In this document: positions 39,145-48,301 of the stretch, piece by piece
How positions within the stretch are numbered: position 1 is the stretch's first letter
How the letters are laid out: each line of letters opens with the position of its first letter
Assembly (NCBI GenBank): GCA_030156825.1
Contig: JASGLU010000004.1
Location: 1-50,573 of the forward strand
Direction: 5' to 3'
DNA length: 50,573 nucleotides
Source of the DNA: Candidatus Atribacteria bacterium
GTDB taxonomy: Bacteria > Atribacterota > Atribacteria > Atribacterales > JASGLU01
Made by a program: the position numbers and the translations under genes
Notes under the pieces: model-generated
The model's database searches: none
Seen by the model: the letters and a program-made list of their open reading frames with translations, nothing else
What the model was told of the DNA's origin: nothing

Positions 39145-40749
39145 CTACTCCTCAACTATAACTTTTTGTGAAGCTTGTCCCTGAAACATCAGAGGCAGGG
39201 GTAGATAGAAGGTAAAAACCTCTTCCTCGGTCCCTCCCCGAGGGACAACCTGAAAAGAAATTCCACCTTCCTTTAGCCGAGAAAGCTCTTGCTCTAAATA
39301 AGCAAAAAGGTTAGTTGAAAGGACAGGAGCAGGAGATTGTTCGGCAAAAACACGAGGCTTAACCAGCAAATCAGCTTCACCTAATGGAAAACTGGAAGGA
39401 AGTTGAAGGGTAAGGGGAAACTCTTGCAATCCTTGTCGGTAAAGAAAGAATCCTACTGTACCACTGAATCCCTCGCCTCGAGATATTTCCAAGGGAAAAT
39501 CAACTGTTTTAATTATTGCATTTTGCAAAGAAGGATAAAACTGCAAATCTATTTCTAAAGAAGAGACTTCCACCGCCTCGATAGGATTTTTGAACACCAC
39601 TCGAATAACTTCTCTTATTCTTTCCATTACCAAACTGGCAATGTCTACCTCGCTCGTCCAGAAAAAGTCATCCTGGAGGTAAAAGCGTTCTCCTGCAAAA
39701 GTTAATATCGCTTTAATGCTCCCCGAAGTTTGGCAGTCTAAAGCTCGATCGAGAGAATCAAGTACCAGCTGAGGAATAAGATCTACTAAAAAATCCTCGC
39801 CCTGAACCACTTTATAAGAAAAAGAAGAAGACTCTCCTCCTTGCTCTACCCTTATATCTAACTGACAGGCGGGGGGAACTACTCCAATTCTGCCTGCTAC
39901 CCCCACTGCTCGGTCTTGCCTAACCACCCCTTCCTGACGAATGGGTGTTCCTACCTTAAAAGGAAAATCCTTCCCTTCCAAACTAAAGTTGATATACACT
40001 GAAGAGAGAAAATAGTTTACCTCACCTGCGTGTAAAAAGGGATGGCCCAAAGCTAAAAATTTATCCTCTTCCCGCCAGGTTAAAGTACCAACACTTATAA
40101 TATCAGCATCCCCCGAAACCAGCTGAACTCCGATAGCGCTACCCGGTTTAAGTTCAACCATCTCTGGAACCTCTGCCAATGGGCGAGAATAATAGGGAAG
40201 AGTTGTTATTCCTTTAGCTTTAAACTGTTCTTCAATTTGCGCCATCGACCGCTCCCCCAAACCACGAACCAAAGTTGTTCCTCCAAAAAGGGGAACAGGG
40301 CTTACCCCCGCCGCAGGATTGCCTTTTGAGCTATCTTTTTCCCATAGTTTCAACATCGCCTCAATTGGAGTAACCACTCCAATTAAATTGTCTTTGGTTT
40401 CCCAACTATAGGCCAAGGCTCCAGCAATTTGTCCTTCAAAAAAAACCGGGCTACCACTCATACCTTGAGAGATACCTCCCATTTCCCTAACACGCTCATC
40501 GGTTACCAGAACTACGAAATAGCTCTCTTCAATCGAGCGACCTTCCACTACATCCAAAACCTCCAGGCTAAAGCTCTCTACCTCTGTTCCGTAAAAAACT
40601 GTTCTGGCCAAACCAACCATTCCCTGGGAAATTTGCGAAAAAGGGAAATAAGGAGAAGCTAAGGCTCTCGGAGATACAAAAAAAGCGGAAAGCGAAAAAA
40701 TCAGAAAAAAACAAAAAAAACTTACAGGTAAGTTTATTTTGTTACTCAA
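39145..40749 (-). CDS. SpoIVB-type (S55) serine peptidase domain protein
   Basis: GGISQGMSGSPVFFEGQIAGALAY..IGVVTPIEAML; ALGHPFLHAG. Confidence 0.82.
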   Translation of the reverse strand: MSNKINLPVSFFCFFLIFSLSAFFVSPRALASPYFPFSQISQGMVGLARTVFYGTEVESFSLEVLDVVEGRSIEESYFVVLVTDERVREMGGISQGMSGSPVFFEGQIAGALAYSWETKDNLIGVVTPIEAMLKLWEKDSSKGNPAAGVSPVPLFGGTTLVRGLGERSMAQIEEQFKAKGITTLPYYSRPLAEVPEMVELKPGSAIGVQLVSGDADIISVGTLTWREEDKFLALGHPFLHAGEVNYFLSSVYINFSLEGKDFPFKVGTPIRQEGVVRQDRAVGVAGRIGVVPPACQLDIRVEQGGESSSFSYKVVQGEDFLVDLIPQLVLDSLDRALDCQTSGSIKAILTFAGERFYLQDDFFWTSEVDIASLVMERIREVIRVVFKNPIEAVEVSSLEIDLQFYPSLQNAIIKTVDFPLEISRGEGFSGTVGFFLYRQGLQEFPLTLQLPSSFPLGEADLLVKPRVFAEQSPAPVLSTNLFAYLEQELSRLKEGGISFQVVPRGGTEEEVFTFYLPLPLMFQGQASQKVIVEE

Positions 40750-40752
40750 GTG

Positions 40753-41775
40753 TTAACCGTTCCTCCTTTTAGTAAAAAGAAACCCATCCTGAAGGGATTT
40801 AATATTGTCAAGCACTTTCCCTGCTCCTAAGGCTACACAGGAAATTGGATCTTCGGCTACATAAGCCGGGGTTCCCAAAGACTTACTCACTAATTCTTCT
40901 ATTCCTCTAAGCAGCGCCCCACCTCCAGTAAGACAAATACCTTTTTCCCCTACATCGGCCGCCAGCTCAGGTGGAGTATGTTCTAACACCATCCGGGCAG
41001 TTTCAACAATAGCCGACAAAGAATCGAGTAAACACTTGTATACCTCAGAGGAAGTTAAGGTAAGGTCCCGCGGAAGACCAGAAATTAGGTCTCTCCCTCT
41101 TAAAGCGATGGTTTCCTCCTTAGTTGGGGGAACAGCACAGCCAATCTGGATTTTAATGGTCTCAGCTGTTTTTTCTCCGATTAACAAGTTAAACTTTTTT
41201 CGCAAATGACGAATAATAGCTTCGTCAAACTGATCACCGGCAACCCTAACTGACCGACTAACCACTATTCCCCCTAAGGACAGAATTGCCACATCAGTAG
41301 TTCCTCCTCCAACATCAATCACCATGCTTCCCGACGGGCTGGTAATATCCAGCCCAGCCCCTAAAGCGGCAGCCATCGGTTCTTCAATTAAATAAGCCTT
41401 TCTGGCTCCCGCGTGATAGGCAGCATCAAGAATAGCCCGCTTTTCTACCTCCGTTCCCCCAGAAGGAACACAAACCACTACATCTGGTTTAAACAGGCCA
41501 CGACCGGCTATCTGCTTGATAAAATAAGTAAGCATCTTACGGGTTATTTCATAATTATCAATTACCCCACTTTTCAGAGGGCGATGGGCCACGATATATT
41601 CTGGGGTCTTGCCGATCATGTCTCTGGCACTTCTTCCAATAGCCAAAATTTTATTAGAATTTTTAGCCAAGGCCACTACCGATGGTTCATTTAAAACTAT
41701 TCCTTTTCCATGAACGTAAATTAAAGTGGTTGCTGTTCCCAGATCAATTCCCAATCGTTTATTCCACATTACCAA
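40753..41775 (-). CDS. mreB: Rod shape-determining protein MreB
   Basis: LGIDLGTATTLIYVHGKGIVLNEPSVVA, VIDVGGGTTDVAILSLGG. Confidence 0.94.
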   Translation of the reverse strand: MVMWNKRLGIDLGTATTLIYVHGKGIVLNEPSVVALAKNSNKILAIGRSARDMIGKTPEYIVAHRPLKSGVIDNYEITRKMLTYFIKQIAGRGLFKPDVVVCVPSGGTEVEKRAILDAAYHAGARKAYLIEEPMAAALGAGLDITSPSGSMVIDVGGGTTDVAILSLGGIVVSRSVRVAGDQFDEAIIRHLRKKFNLLIGEKTAETIKIQIGCAVPPTKEETIALRGRDLISGLPRDLTLTSSEVYKCLLDSLSAIVETARMVLEHTPPELAADVGEKGICLTGGGALLRGIEELVSKSLGTPAYVAEDPISCVALGAGKVLDNIKSLQDGFLFTKRRNG

Positions 41776-41785
41776 TTCCTCCCAC

Positions 41786-43045
41786 CTATTCTGCCAATCG
41801 CTCGATAGAAGCGCCCAGTTTTTTCAATTTGCTTTCAATCCCTTCGTATCCTCTATCTATATGAGAAACCCCATATACTAAAGTTTCCATCTCTGCCGCC
41901 AACCCGGCTAAAACCAGAGCCGCTCCGGCTCGCAGATCGGTGGCCCTCACCTCAGCACCAGTCAGTTTTTCCACCCCTAAGACCACCGCGCTTCTCCCCT
42001 CAACCTGGATTTGGGCTCCCATTCTTTCCAACTCTCCCACATGAGCAAAACGATTTTCAAACACGGTTTCAGTAATAACGCTAACTCCATCAGCTAAACA
42101 AAGCAAAGACATAAATTGAGCTTGCATATCAGTGGGAAAACCTGGATAAGGCATAGTTTTTATGGTAACTGGACGAGGTTGCTCCAACATAGAGATCAAA
42201 ATTCGGTCATTTCCCAACTTAGTAACCCTCGCTCCCGTCTCCTCCAGTTTGTTAAGTACCGATAAAATCAAAAAAGAATCTACTCCTCTTATTTCTACTT
42301 CACCCCCGGTAATTGCAGCCGCCACACAAAAAGTACCGGCTTCAATCCGGTCATTCATTATAGTATATTCGTTACCTAAAAGTTTTTTCTTCCCCCGAAC
42401 CACAATAGTATCAGTTCCGGCTCCCTGGATATCGGCCCCCATCAGAGAAAGAAAACGGGATAAATCAGCTATCTCCGGTTCTCGAGCAGCGTTGGTAATA
42501 ACCGTCTCCTCCTCAATAGAAGAAGCTAACATCAAAATGTTTTCGGTGGCGCCTACACTTGGAAAATCGAGATAAACCTGTCCTCCATGGAGAGATTCCG
42601 CCCAAGCCTCAACATAACCCGAATGCATAGAAACCTTAACCCCTAATTGAGAAAATCCTTTGAGATGTAAATCCACTGGACGCGAACCAATAGCACACCC
42701 ACCTGGAAGGGGAACCTGGGCTCGACCCAAACAGGAAATAAGCGGCCCCACTACCAAAAAGGAAGCCCGCATCTTGCGGATCAACTCATAGGGAGCTTCC
42801 GCCTTAGAAAGAAGTGTCGGATCAATCCGATAACTTCGGGCGTCTACTTTATCTACTTTAACCCCTAAGCTGGCCAAAACCGAGAGCATGGTTTGCACAT
42901 CCAATAAGTCAGGAACATTATGGATAATTGAAGGAGAATCTCCTAAAAGCGTAGCCGTTAAAATTGGAAGGGCAGCATTCTTAGAACCACCCACTTCTAC
43001 CAATCCCCGAAGGGGTTTATGACCTTTGATTAAAAATTTATCCAA
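41786..43045 (-). CDS. murA: UDP-N-acetylglucosamine 1-carboxyvinyltransferase
   Basis: GGSKNAALPILTATLL, LPGGCAIGSRPVDLHLKG (catalytic Cys); TTG start. Confidence 0.94.
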   Translation of the reverse strand: MDKFLIKGHKPLRGLVEVGGSKNAALPILTATLLGDSPSIIHNVPDLLDVQTMLSVLASLGVKVDKVDARSYRIDPTLLSKAEAPYELIRKMRASFLVVGPLISCLGRAQVPLPGGCAIGSRPVDLHLKGFSQLGVKVSMHSGYVEAWAESLHGGQVYLDFPSVGATENILMLASSIEEETVITNAAREPEIADLSRFLSLMGADIQGAGTDTIVVRGKKKLLGNEYTIMNDRIEAGTFCVAAAITGGEVEIRGVDSFLILSVLNKLEETGARVTKLGNDRILISMLEQPRPVTIKTMPYPGFPTDMQAQFMSLLCLADGVSVITETVFENRFAHVGELERMGAQIQVEGRSAVVLGVEKLTGAEVRATDLRAGAALVLAGLAAEMETLVYGVSHIDRGYEGIESKLKKLGASIERLAE

Positions 43046-43107
43046 CTCTCTTCCGCCTCTCCCAAGTACCTTTCCACTGAGTATTTATTATAGCTTAACT
43101 TTACCAG

Positions 43108-45264
43108 TCAAGAAACTACATCTTTAGAAGTTTTTTTCTTAAACTGATCGAATTGAAATCCGATTTTTCCACCGTCTTCCAGAACCAGGTAAGCAGAAAA
43201 CTTTTTCCCTTTTTTAGAGGTAAAACCAGAGATTTTATCTGATTTCCTTTGATTAAGCAACTTTTGCGCCTGGGTACGGGGAATTCTCCGGCCCAAAATA
43301 GTTTTCCAGATGGAAAAAGTACAACCCTCCTTCCAGCGAGAACAGCTGAAAGAGCGCCTATTTTCCAAAACTGGAGCCCCACATAAAGGGCATTCACCTA
43401 AAGGAGCTTGCAATTTTTCTCGAACCCCGTCTTCTTCTTTGTTCTTTATCTTATCTACCATCTCCCGGGTTAGCTGTTTGATCTCTTCCATAAACTTTTC
43501 CCGTAGATAATCTCCCTTTTCTATCATCTTTAGTTTCTTTTCCCATTTACCAGTAAGCTGAGGTGAAGCCAGCTCATCAATGGGGATTTTTTCCACTAAA
43601 CTAATCAGTTCCATTCCCTTAGGCGTGGGAACAAGCGTTTTTCGGTTTCTCTCAAGATACCCTACTTCTATCAACCGTTCTACAATAGCTGCTCGGGTGG
43701 CTGGGGTACCAATACCAGCTTCTTTCATGGCCTCTCTTAATTCTTCTTTTTCTACAAACCTACCGGCACCTTCCATTGCCGAGAGAAGAGTGGCTTCCGT
43801 ATACCGGGGGGGAGCCTTGGTTTCTTTTTCTTCCAGCCAAACTTTCTCTGTTTCTACTCGGTCTCCCTTCTTGACCACCGGCAGAGGTTGCTCTTTTTCT
43901 TTTTTCTCTTGTTTTTCTTCCTCTTCTTCCTCCACTTCCTCTGTTAGATACACCTTTCTCCAGCCGGGTTGGACCAGAACTTTGGATTTACTTAAAAAAA
44001 TTTCTTCTGCTACCTGGGTTTTAATCTGACGATGAGCCCATACCGCCTCCGGATAAAATACACAAATAAAGCGCCTTACCACTAAATCCATAATTTTTTT
44101 CTCGTCATCCCTTAAAGAATCCCAGCGGATTTCCTCTCCCGTGGGAATAATGGCATGATGATCGGTCACTTTAGTCCGGTCAAATATGCGTCGGTCACGA
44201 AGGGCAGATTTTAGATTTATCTTGGGAGAGGCAAATTGCTCAAACCCACATTCTTGTAGCATTGTCCAGGACTTTTGAATCTGTTCCATTAAGTCTTCTG
44301 ACAGGTAACGGGAATCGGTCCGGGGATAGGTAATGAGTTTTCGACTTTCGTACAATCTTTGGGCAATATTTAAAGTTCTCTGAGCAGAAAACCCAAACCG
44401 TTTATTAGCTTCTCGCTGGAGTTCGGTCAAGTCGTAAAGTAGGGGGTGAGGCTCCTTGACTTTACGCTGAGAAAAGCTTACCACTTCCCCTTCCTGGTCT
44501 TTAACTTTCTCTAATACTTTTTCTGCTTCTTTCTGGTCATAGGTTCGGTCTTCCCGGTTATGCCATTTACCCAAATACCTGCCTTTAGCAGAATTAAATT
44601 GGGCAAATATTTCCCAGTAAGGAACCGACTTAAAATTTTGGATCTCTCGTTCCCGATTTACCAAAATAGCTAAGGTAGGAGTCTGTACTCTCCCCACTGA
44701 AAGCAGCAATCGGTAACGAGAAGTAAAAGCCCGAGTACCGTTGATGCCTATCAACCAGTCTCCCTCGGACCGACAGCGGGCAGCGGCAGCCAAAAAGTCA
44801 AATTTATCTCCGGGGAGAATATTTTCCAAAGCTTGTTGAATAGCAGTTTTAGTCATAGAAGACAGCCACAACCGAGAAATCGGTTTTGAACACTTGGTAT
44901 AGTCGTAAATGTAGCGGAAAATTAATTCTCCTTCTCGGCCAGCGTCACAAGCATTGATTATCGTCTCCACTTCCGAAGAAGCCATCAGCTTTTTAATAGC
45001 GTTTAACCGCTTTATAGTGTTACCAATTGCTTTTAATTTAAATTGGTCGGGAATAACCGGCAAAAGGTCTAAGCTCCACCTTCTTAATTTTTTATCGTAG
45101 TATTCGGGGTCAGCCAAATTTACCAGATGCCCTACTGCCCAGGTTACTAAAAAATCACCTGCCTGATAGTAGTTTTCATTTTTTTTGGCTTTGCCCAACA
45201 CTTGAGCAATATCTCGAGCTACACTTGGTTTTTCGGTAATTATTAACTTCTTCCCCATCAACAT
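43108..45264 (-). CDS. topB: DNA topoisomerase III (type IA)
   Basis: LIITEKPSVARDIAQVLG, ACDAGREGELIFRY, TYPRTDSRYL, GIGTPATRAAIVERL. Confidence 0.93.
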   Translation of the reverse strand: MLMGKKLIITEKPSVARDIAQVLGKAKKNENYYQAGDFLVTWAVGHLVNLADPEYYDKKLRRWSLDLLPVIPDQFKLKAIGNTIKRLNAIKKLMASSEVETIINACDAGREGELIFRYIYDYTKCSKPISRLWLSSMTKTAIQQALENILPGDKFDFLAAAARCRSEGDWLIGINGTRAFTSRYRLLLSVGRVQTPTLAILVNREREIQNFKSVPYWEIFAQFNSAKGRYLGKWHNREDRTYDQKEAEKVLEKVKDQEGEVVSFSQRKVKEPHPLLYDLTELQREANKRFGFSAQRTLNIAQRLYESRKLITYPRTDSRYLSEDLMEQIQKSWTMLQECGFEQFASPKINLKSALRDRRIFDRTKVTDHHAIIPTGEEIRWDSLRDDEKKIMDLVVRRFICVFYPEAVWAHRQIKTQVAEEIFLSKSKVLVQPGWRKVYLTEEVEEEEEEKQEKKEKEQPLPVVKKGDRVETEKVWLEEKETKAPPRYTEATLLSAMEGAGRFVEKEELREAMKEAGIGTPATRAAIVERLIEVGYLERNRKTLVPTPKGMELISLVEKIPIDELASPQLTGKWEKKLKMIEKGDYLREKFMEEIKQLTREMVDKIKNKEEDGVREKLQAPLGECPLCGAPVLENRRSFSCSRWKEGCTFSIWKTILGRRIPRTQAQKLLNQRKSDKISGFTSKKGKKFSAYLVLEDGGKIGFQFDQFKKKTSKDVVS

Positions 45265-45324
45265 CTACTCCTTCTTTTGATATCTACTCCCTATCTATCG
45301 GTAAATAAACATTTATCAGTCTTT

Positions 45325-46170
45325 TCAATCCGATTTATTGGCCGGTCGACGGCGAGGAGAATAGGGAGTAGGAATATACTCCACCGATGGTCGTTGCTGC
45401 TGCGGTTGGGGGTAAAGGTCCATCAGTTCATAAACTTCATCCGGGAGTTCTTCCTTTACTGGAAAGCCTAATTCTTTAGCTATTTCTACCGTAATCGGAA
45501 AATCATGGGTCCAACGGCCTTCAGATAAGATTTGAGCCACCTTCTGTGCTTTCTCTTCCGGCATTTTATCGCTGATTAAATTATATATTACCTGATAAAC
45601 CTGTTGGATAGCTTTTCGAGCCACATCTCCCAGAATAAGGGTTTGGTCATCCCGATTAGGATTAGGTTCTTCCAAAGCTCTTAAAATTGAGGCTGCTGGG
45701 TACTGAGCCTCCCGGGTTCCAAGTTGAGGGTCTACCGGCCCTAATACCGCATTGGAATCCATCACGATTTCATCCGCTGATAGTGCAATCAAAGTCCCTC
45801 CCGACATAGCGTAGTGGGGAATAAAAACCGTAACTTTAGCTGGATGCCGCTTAATTGCACAGGCAATTTGTTCGGATGCCAGCACTAATCCGCCTGGGGT
45901 ATGAAGAATAAGGTCAATTGGCATATCGTCTGGAGTCAAATGAATAGCACGCAAAATTTTTTCCGAATCTTCTATATTTATAAAACGAGCAATGGGGAAC
46001 CCTAAAAAACTCATTGCTTCTTGACGATGAATCATAGCAATTACTCGAGAACGCCTTTTTCTCTCTAAATTCCGGATGGCGGCAATTCGTTGTTGATTCA
46101 ACATCTGTTGCCGTAACATCGGATAGTAGAGAGTAAAGATAATTATTAGCAAAATAATATCAAAAAACAT
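45325..46170 (-). CDS. Membrane-anchored ClpP/SppA-like serine protease, SDH family
   Basis: N-terminal TM; LILHTPGGLVLASEQIACAIKRHPAKVTVFIPHYAMSGGTLIALSADEIVMD. Confidence 0.85.
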   Translation of the reverse strand: MFFDIILLIIIFTLYYPMLRQQMLNQQRIAAIRNLERKRRSRVIAMIHRQEAMSFLGFPIARFINIEDSEKILRAIHLTPDDMPIDLILHTPGGLVLASEQIACAIKRHPAKVTVFIPHYAMSGGTLIALSADEIVMDSNAVLGPVDPQLGTREAQYPAASILRALEEPNPNRDDQTLILGDVARKAIQQVYQVIYNLISDKMPEEKAQKVAQILSEGRWTHDFPITVEIAKELGFPVKEELPDEVYELMDLYPQPQQQRPSVEYIPTPYSPRRRPANKSD

Positions 46171-46195
46171 GTTTTTACCTCCTTGTCAAAATTTG

Positions 46196-46780
46196 TTAGC
46201 CGGTTACTACTTTATGGTTGCTAATTTCATCCTGTTCAAATAGATCACCCCCGTAAGCATCGTATGCTACTATCAAAGGGAAATCTTTTACCCAAATACG
46301 CACCAAAGCCTGAGCCCCTAACTCCGGATAAGCCAAAACCTCTTTTTGGACCACAAACCGAGTAAGATAGGCAGCCGCTCCGCCACAAGCGATGAAGTAA
46401 ATCCCGAGATAATTTTTCAATAGTTCTTTTACTTTGTTTTCTCGGGAACCCTTACCAATGGTAGCTCTAACCCCCAACTGCAAAAAAAATTCCAAATATC
46501 GATCCATTCGCCGGCTGGTGGTGGGGCCAATCGAGCCGATTACTTCTCCCGGAGGAGTAGGACTGGGACCAGCATAGTAAATAACTGCTCCTTCAGGATT
46601 AAACGGTAAAGCATGGTTAGAATTAAAATCAGCTATTAACCTCTTATGAGTCGCATCCCGAGCTAAATAAACTTCCCCATTTAAAAGAACCAGATTCCCC
46701 GCCCGAAGTATTTTCACCTCGTCCAATCCCAAAGGGGTTTCTATGGTTAACCATTCTTGCGTTCTCACCTTCATCACCAC
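46196..46780 (-). CDS. Class I fumarate hydratase, beta subunit
   Basis: GEVIGSIGPTTSRRMDRY, ATIGKGSR; adjacent alpha subunit. Confidence 0.9.
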   Translation of the reverse strand: MVMKVRTQEWLTIETPLGLDEVKILRAGNLVLLNGEVYLARDATHKRLIADFNSNHALPFNPEGAVIYYAGPSPTPPGEVIGSIGPTTSRRMDRYLEFFLQLGVRATIGKGSRENKVKELLKNYLGIYFIACGGAAAYLTRFVVQKEVLAYPELGAQALVRIWVKDFPLIVAYDAYGGDLFEQDEISNHKVVTG

Positions 46781-47616
46781 TTAAGAGTTTTTTGCCGAAA
46801 AACATGACAGCTACTTACCAAACCAACCGGAAGGCTGGCGATATGGCAAGGATAGCTTTCTATCCGTACTTCCAGGCAGGTATTTTTTCCTCCCACTCCC
46901 TGGGGACCAATCCCTAAGGCATTAATATCTTGCTTCCATTTTTCCTCCAGCTCGCGGTAACGACGATCAGCGTTGACTTGACCCAAAGGACGAGCCAAGG
47001 CATGAGAAGCCAAATAAAGGGCATAAGCCCCATTGCCACCAATTCCCACTCCTACTACCAGAGGAGGACAGGCGCGAGCGGCTTTTTTCTCTAACTCGTT
47101 CAAAACATATTTTTCCACTTCTTCTGGGCCATCTCCTGGGTTAAGCATACCCAAAGCAGTAATATTATCACAGCCTCCACCTTTAACCAACAGAGAAATC
47201 TCCAAACTGTCCCCGGCCATCAAATCAAAAAAATAAACCCCGGGGGTGTTGTCTTCGGTATTCTTCCCCCAAAAAGGGTCAGAAACAATCGATTTTCGAA
47301 AATACCCCTCCCGATACGCTAAACGGATTGCTTCATCCAATCCACTACGGATAGTTCCTCCTTCAACCAGTAGCTGGTCACCCACTCGAACTTCGGCCAT
47401 TACCATTCCCGTATCCTGACAAAGAGGGAGCTTTTTTTCCTGAGCAACCTCATAATTCTCCAAAATCTCAGATACCATTTCTTTGCTTATTTCATTTTCT
47501 TCCTCAGTCAATAAGCGAAGCATATGTTGCCGCAACTCAGGAGGAACGGTTGTATTCAACTCTAAAAGGGCGGTTTTAACCGCCTGGACTATATCATCCC
47601 AGATAACTACCTTCAA
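46774..47616 (-). CDS. Class I fumarate hydratase, alpha subunit
   Basis: PLCQDTGMVMAEV, KGGGCDNITALGMLNPGDG, ACPPLVVGVGIGG. Confidence 0.92.
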   Translation of the reverse strand: MKVVIWDDIVQAVKTALLELNTTVPPELRQHMLRLLTEEENEISKEMVSEILENYEVAQEKKLPLCQDTGMVMAEVRVGDQLLVEGGTIRSGLDEAIRLAYREGYFRKSIVSDPFWGKNTEDNTPGVYFFDLMAGDSLEISLLVKGGGCDNITALGMLNPGDGPEEVEKYVLNELEKKAARACPPLVVGVGIGGNGAYALYLASHALARPLGQVNADRRYRELEEKWKQDINALGIGPQGVGGKNTCLEVRIESYPCHIASLPVGLVSSCHVFRQKTLKW

Positions 47617-47635
47617 GAATCATCCTCTTCTTTAT

Positions 47636-47896
47636 CGGTTATAATAGGGGCTCCGCCCCCCTTATAACCGAACTATAGAGGGTAACCCCCTATAACCCCC
47701 CGGAAAACTAAAAGATTAAAGACAAAGACCAACTTGAGGGAGTATATTCCCTCCTTCAGTCTTTTCTATGTTGTATCTCTTTTCCGTCATACCCGAAATT
47801 AGTAATCAGGTATCCAAAACGGATTTCTTCTCCCTCCGAGAGGGAATTTTGTTTCCATTGTTATCTGGTGCCGCCATGCGGCATGGCCATCTATCC
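47636..47896 (-). repeat. Second, larger copy of the structured repeat family, inverted relative to 22340-22522
   Basis: Revcomp starts GGATAGATGGCCATGCCGCATGGCGGCACCAGATAACAATGGAAACAAAATTC and ends GTCTTTGTCTTTAATCTTTTAGTTTTCCGGGGGGTTATAGGGGG..GGGGGCGGAGCCCC..ATTATAACCG. Confidence 0.75.
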
Positions 47897-48301
47897 TTCT
47901 TCTCTTACAATCTCAAAAATTTTACATAGTAGCAATATACTTCATTCGACTTAGAAAGGCAACCACCCACAGTTTACAGAGTAAACCTCCGCTTAAATCA
48001 TAAAATCTATCATTAGCCTAAATCTTTTCCTCAGGGAAAAATTAAGACTAACTTTAATCGTTTGGTAAAAAATAACAACCAAAGCAATTTCCCAAAAGGA
48101 ACAAGTTCAAAGATTAATGGTTATCTTGCTTATTTTTATAATATAATTGATTCATAATCTCCTAACTTATCAGTCTTTCAATTTGAGTTACCCAAAAATG
48201 ACAAGCTCAAAGGAAAAGACTTGATATAGGCTGATTGTTGGCACCTATAGCGCAACTTGGGTTAGGATAAATTTAGATCAAACTGGTCGAGACTAAAAAT
48301 T

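Noticed and set aside
43310-44029. Antisense ORFs to topB, tamB, lpxC, rnfB and others in the ORF track
   Set aside because: Opposite strand of strongly supported genes, Ser/Pro-rich or low-complexity translations, no independent signals.
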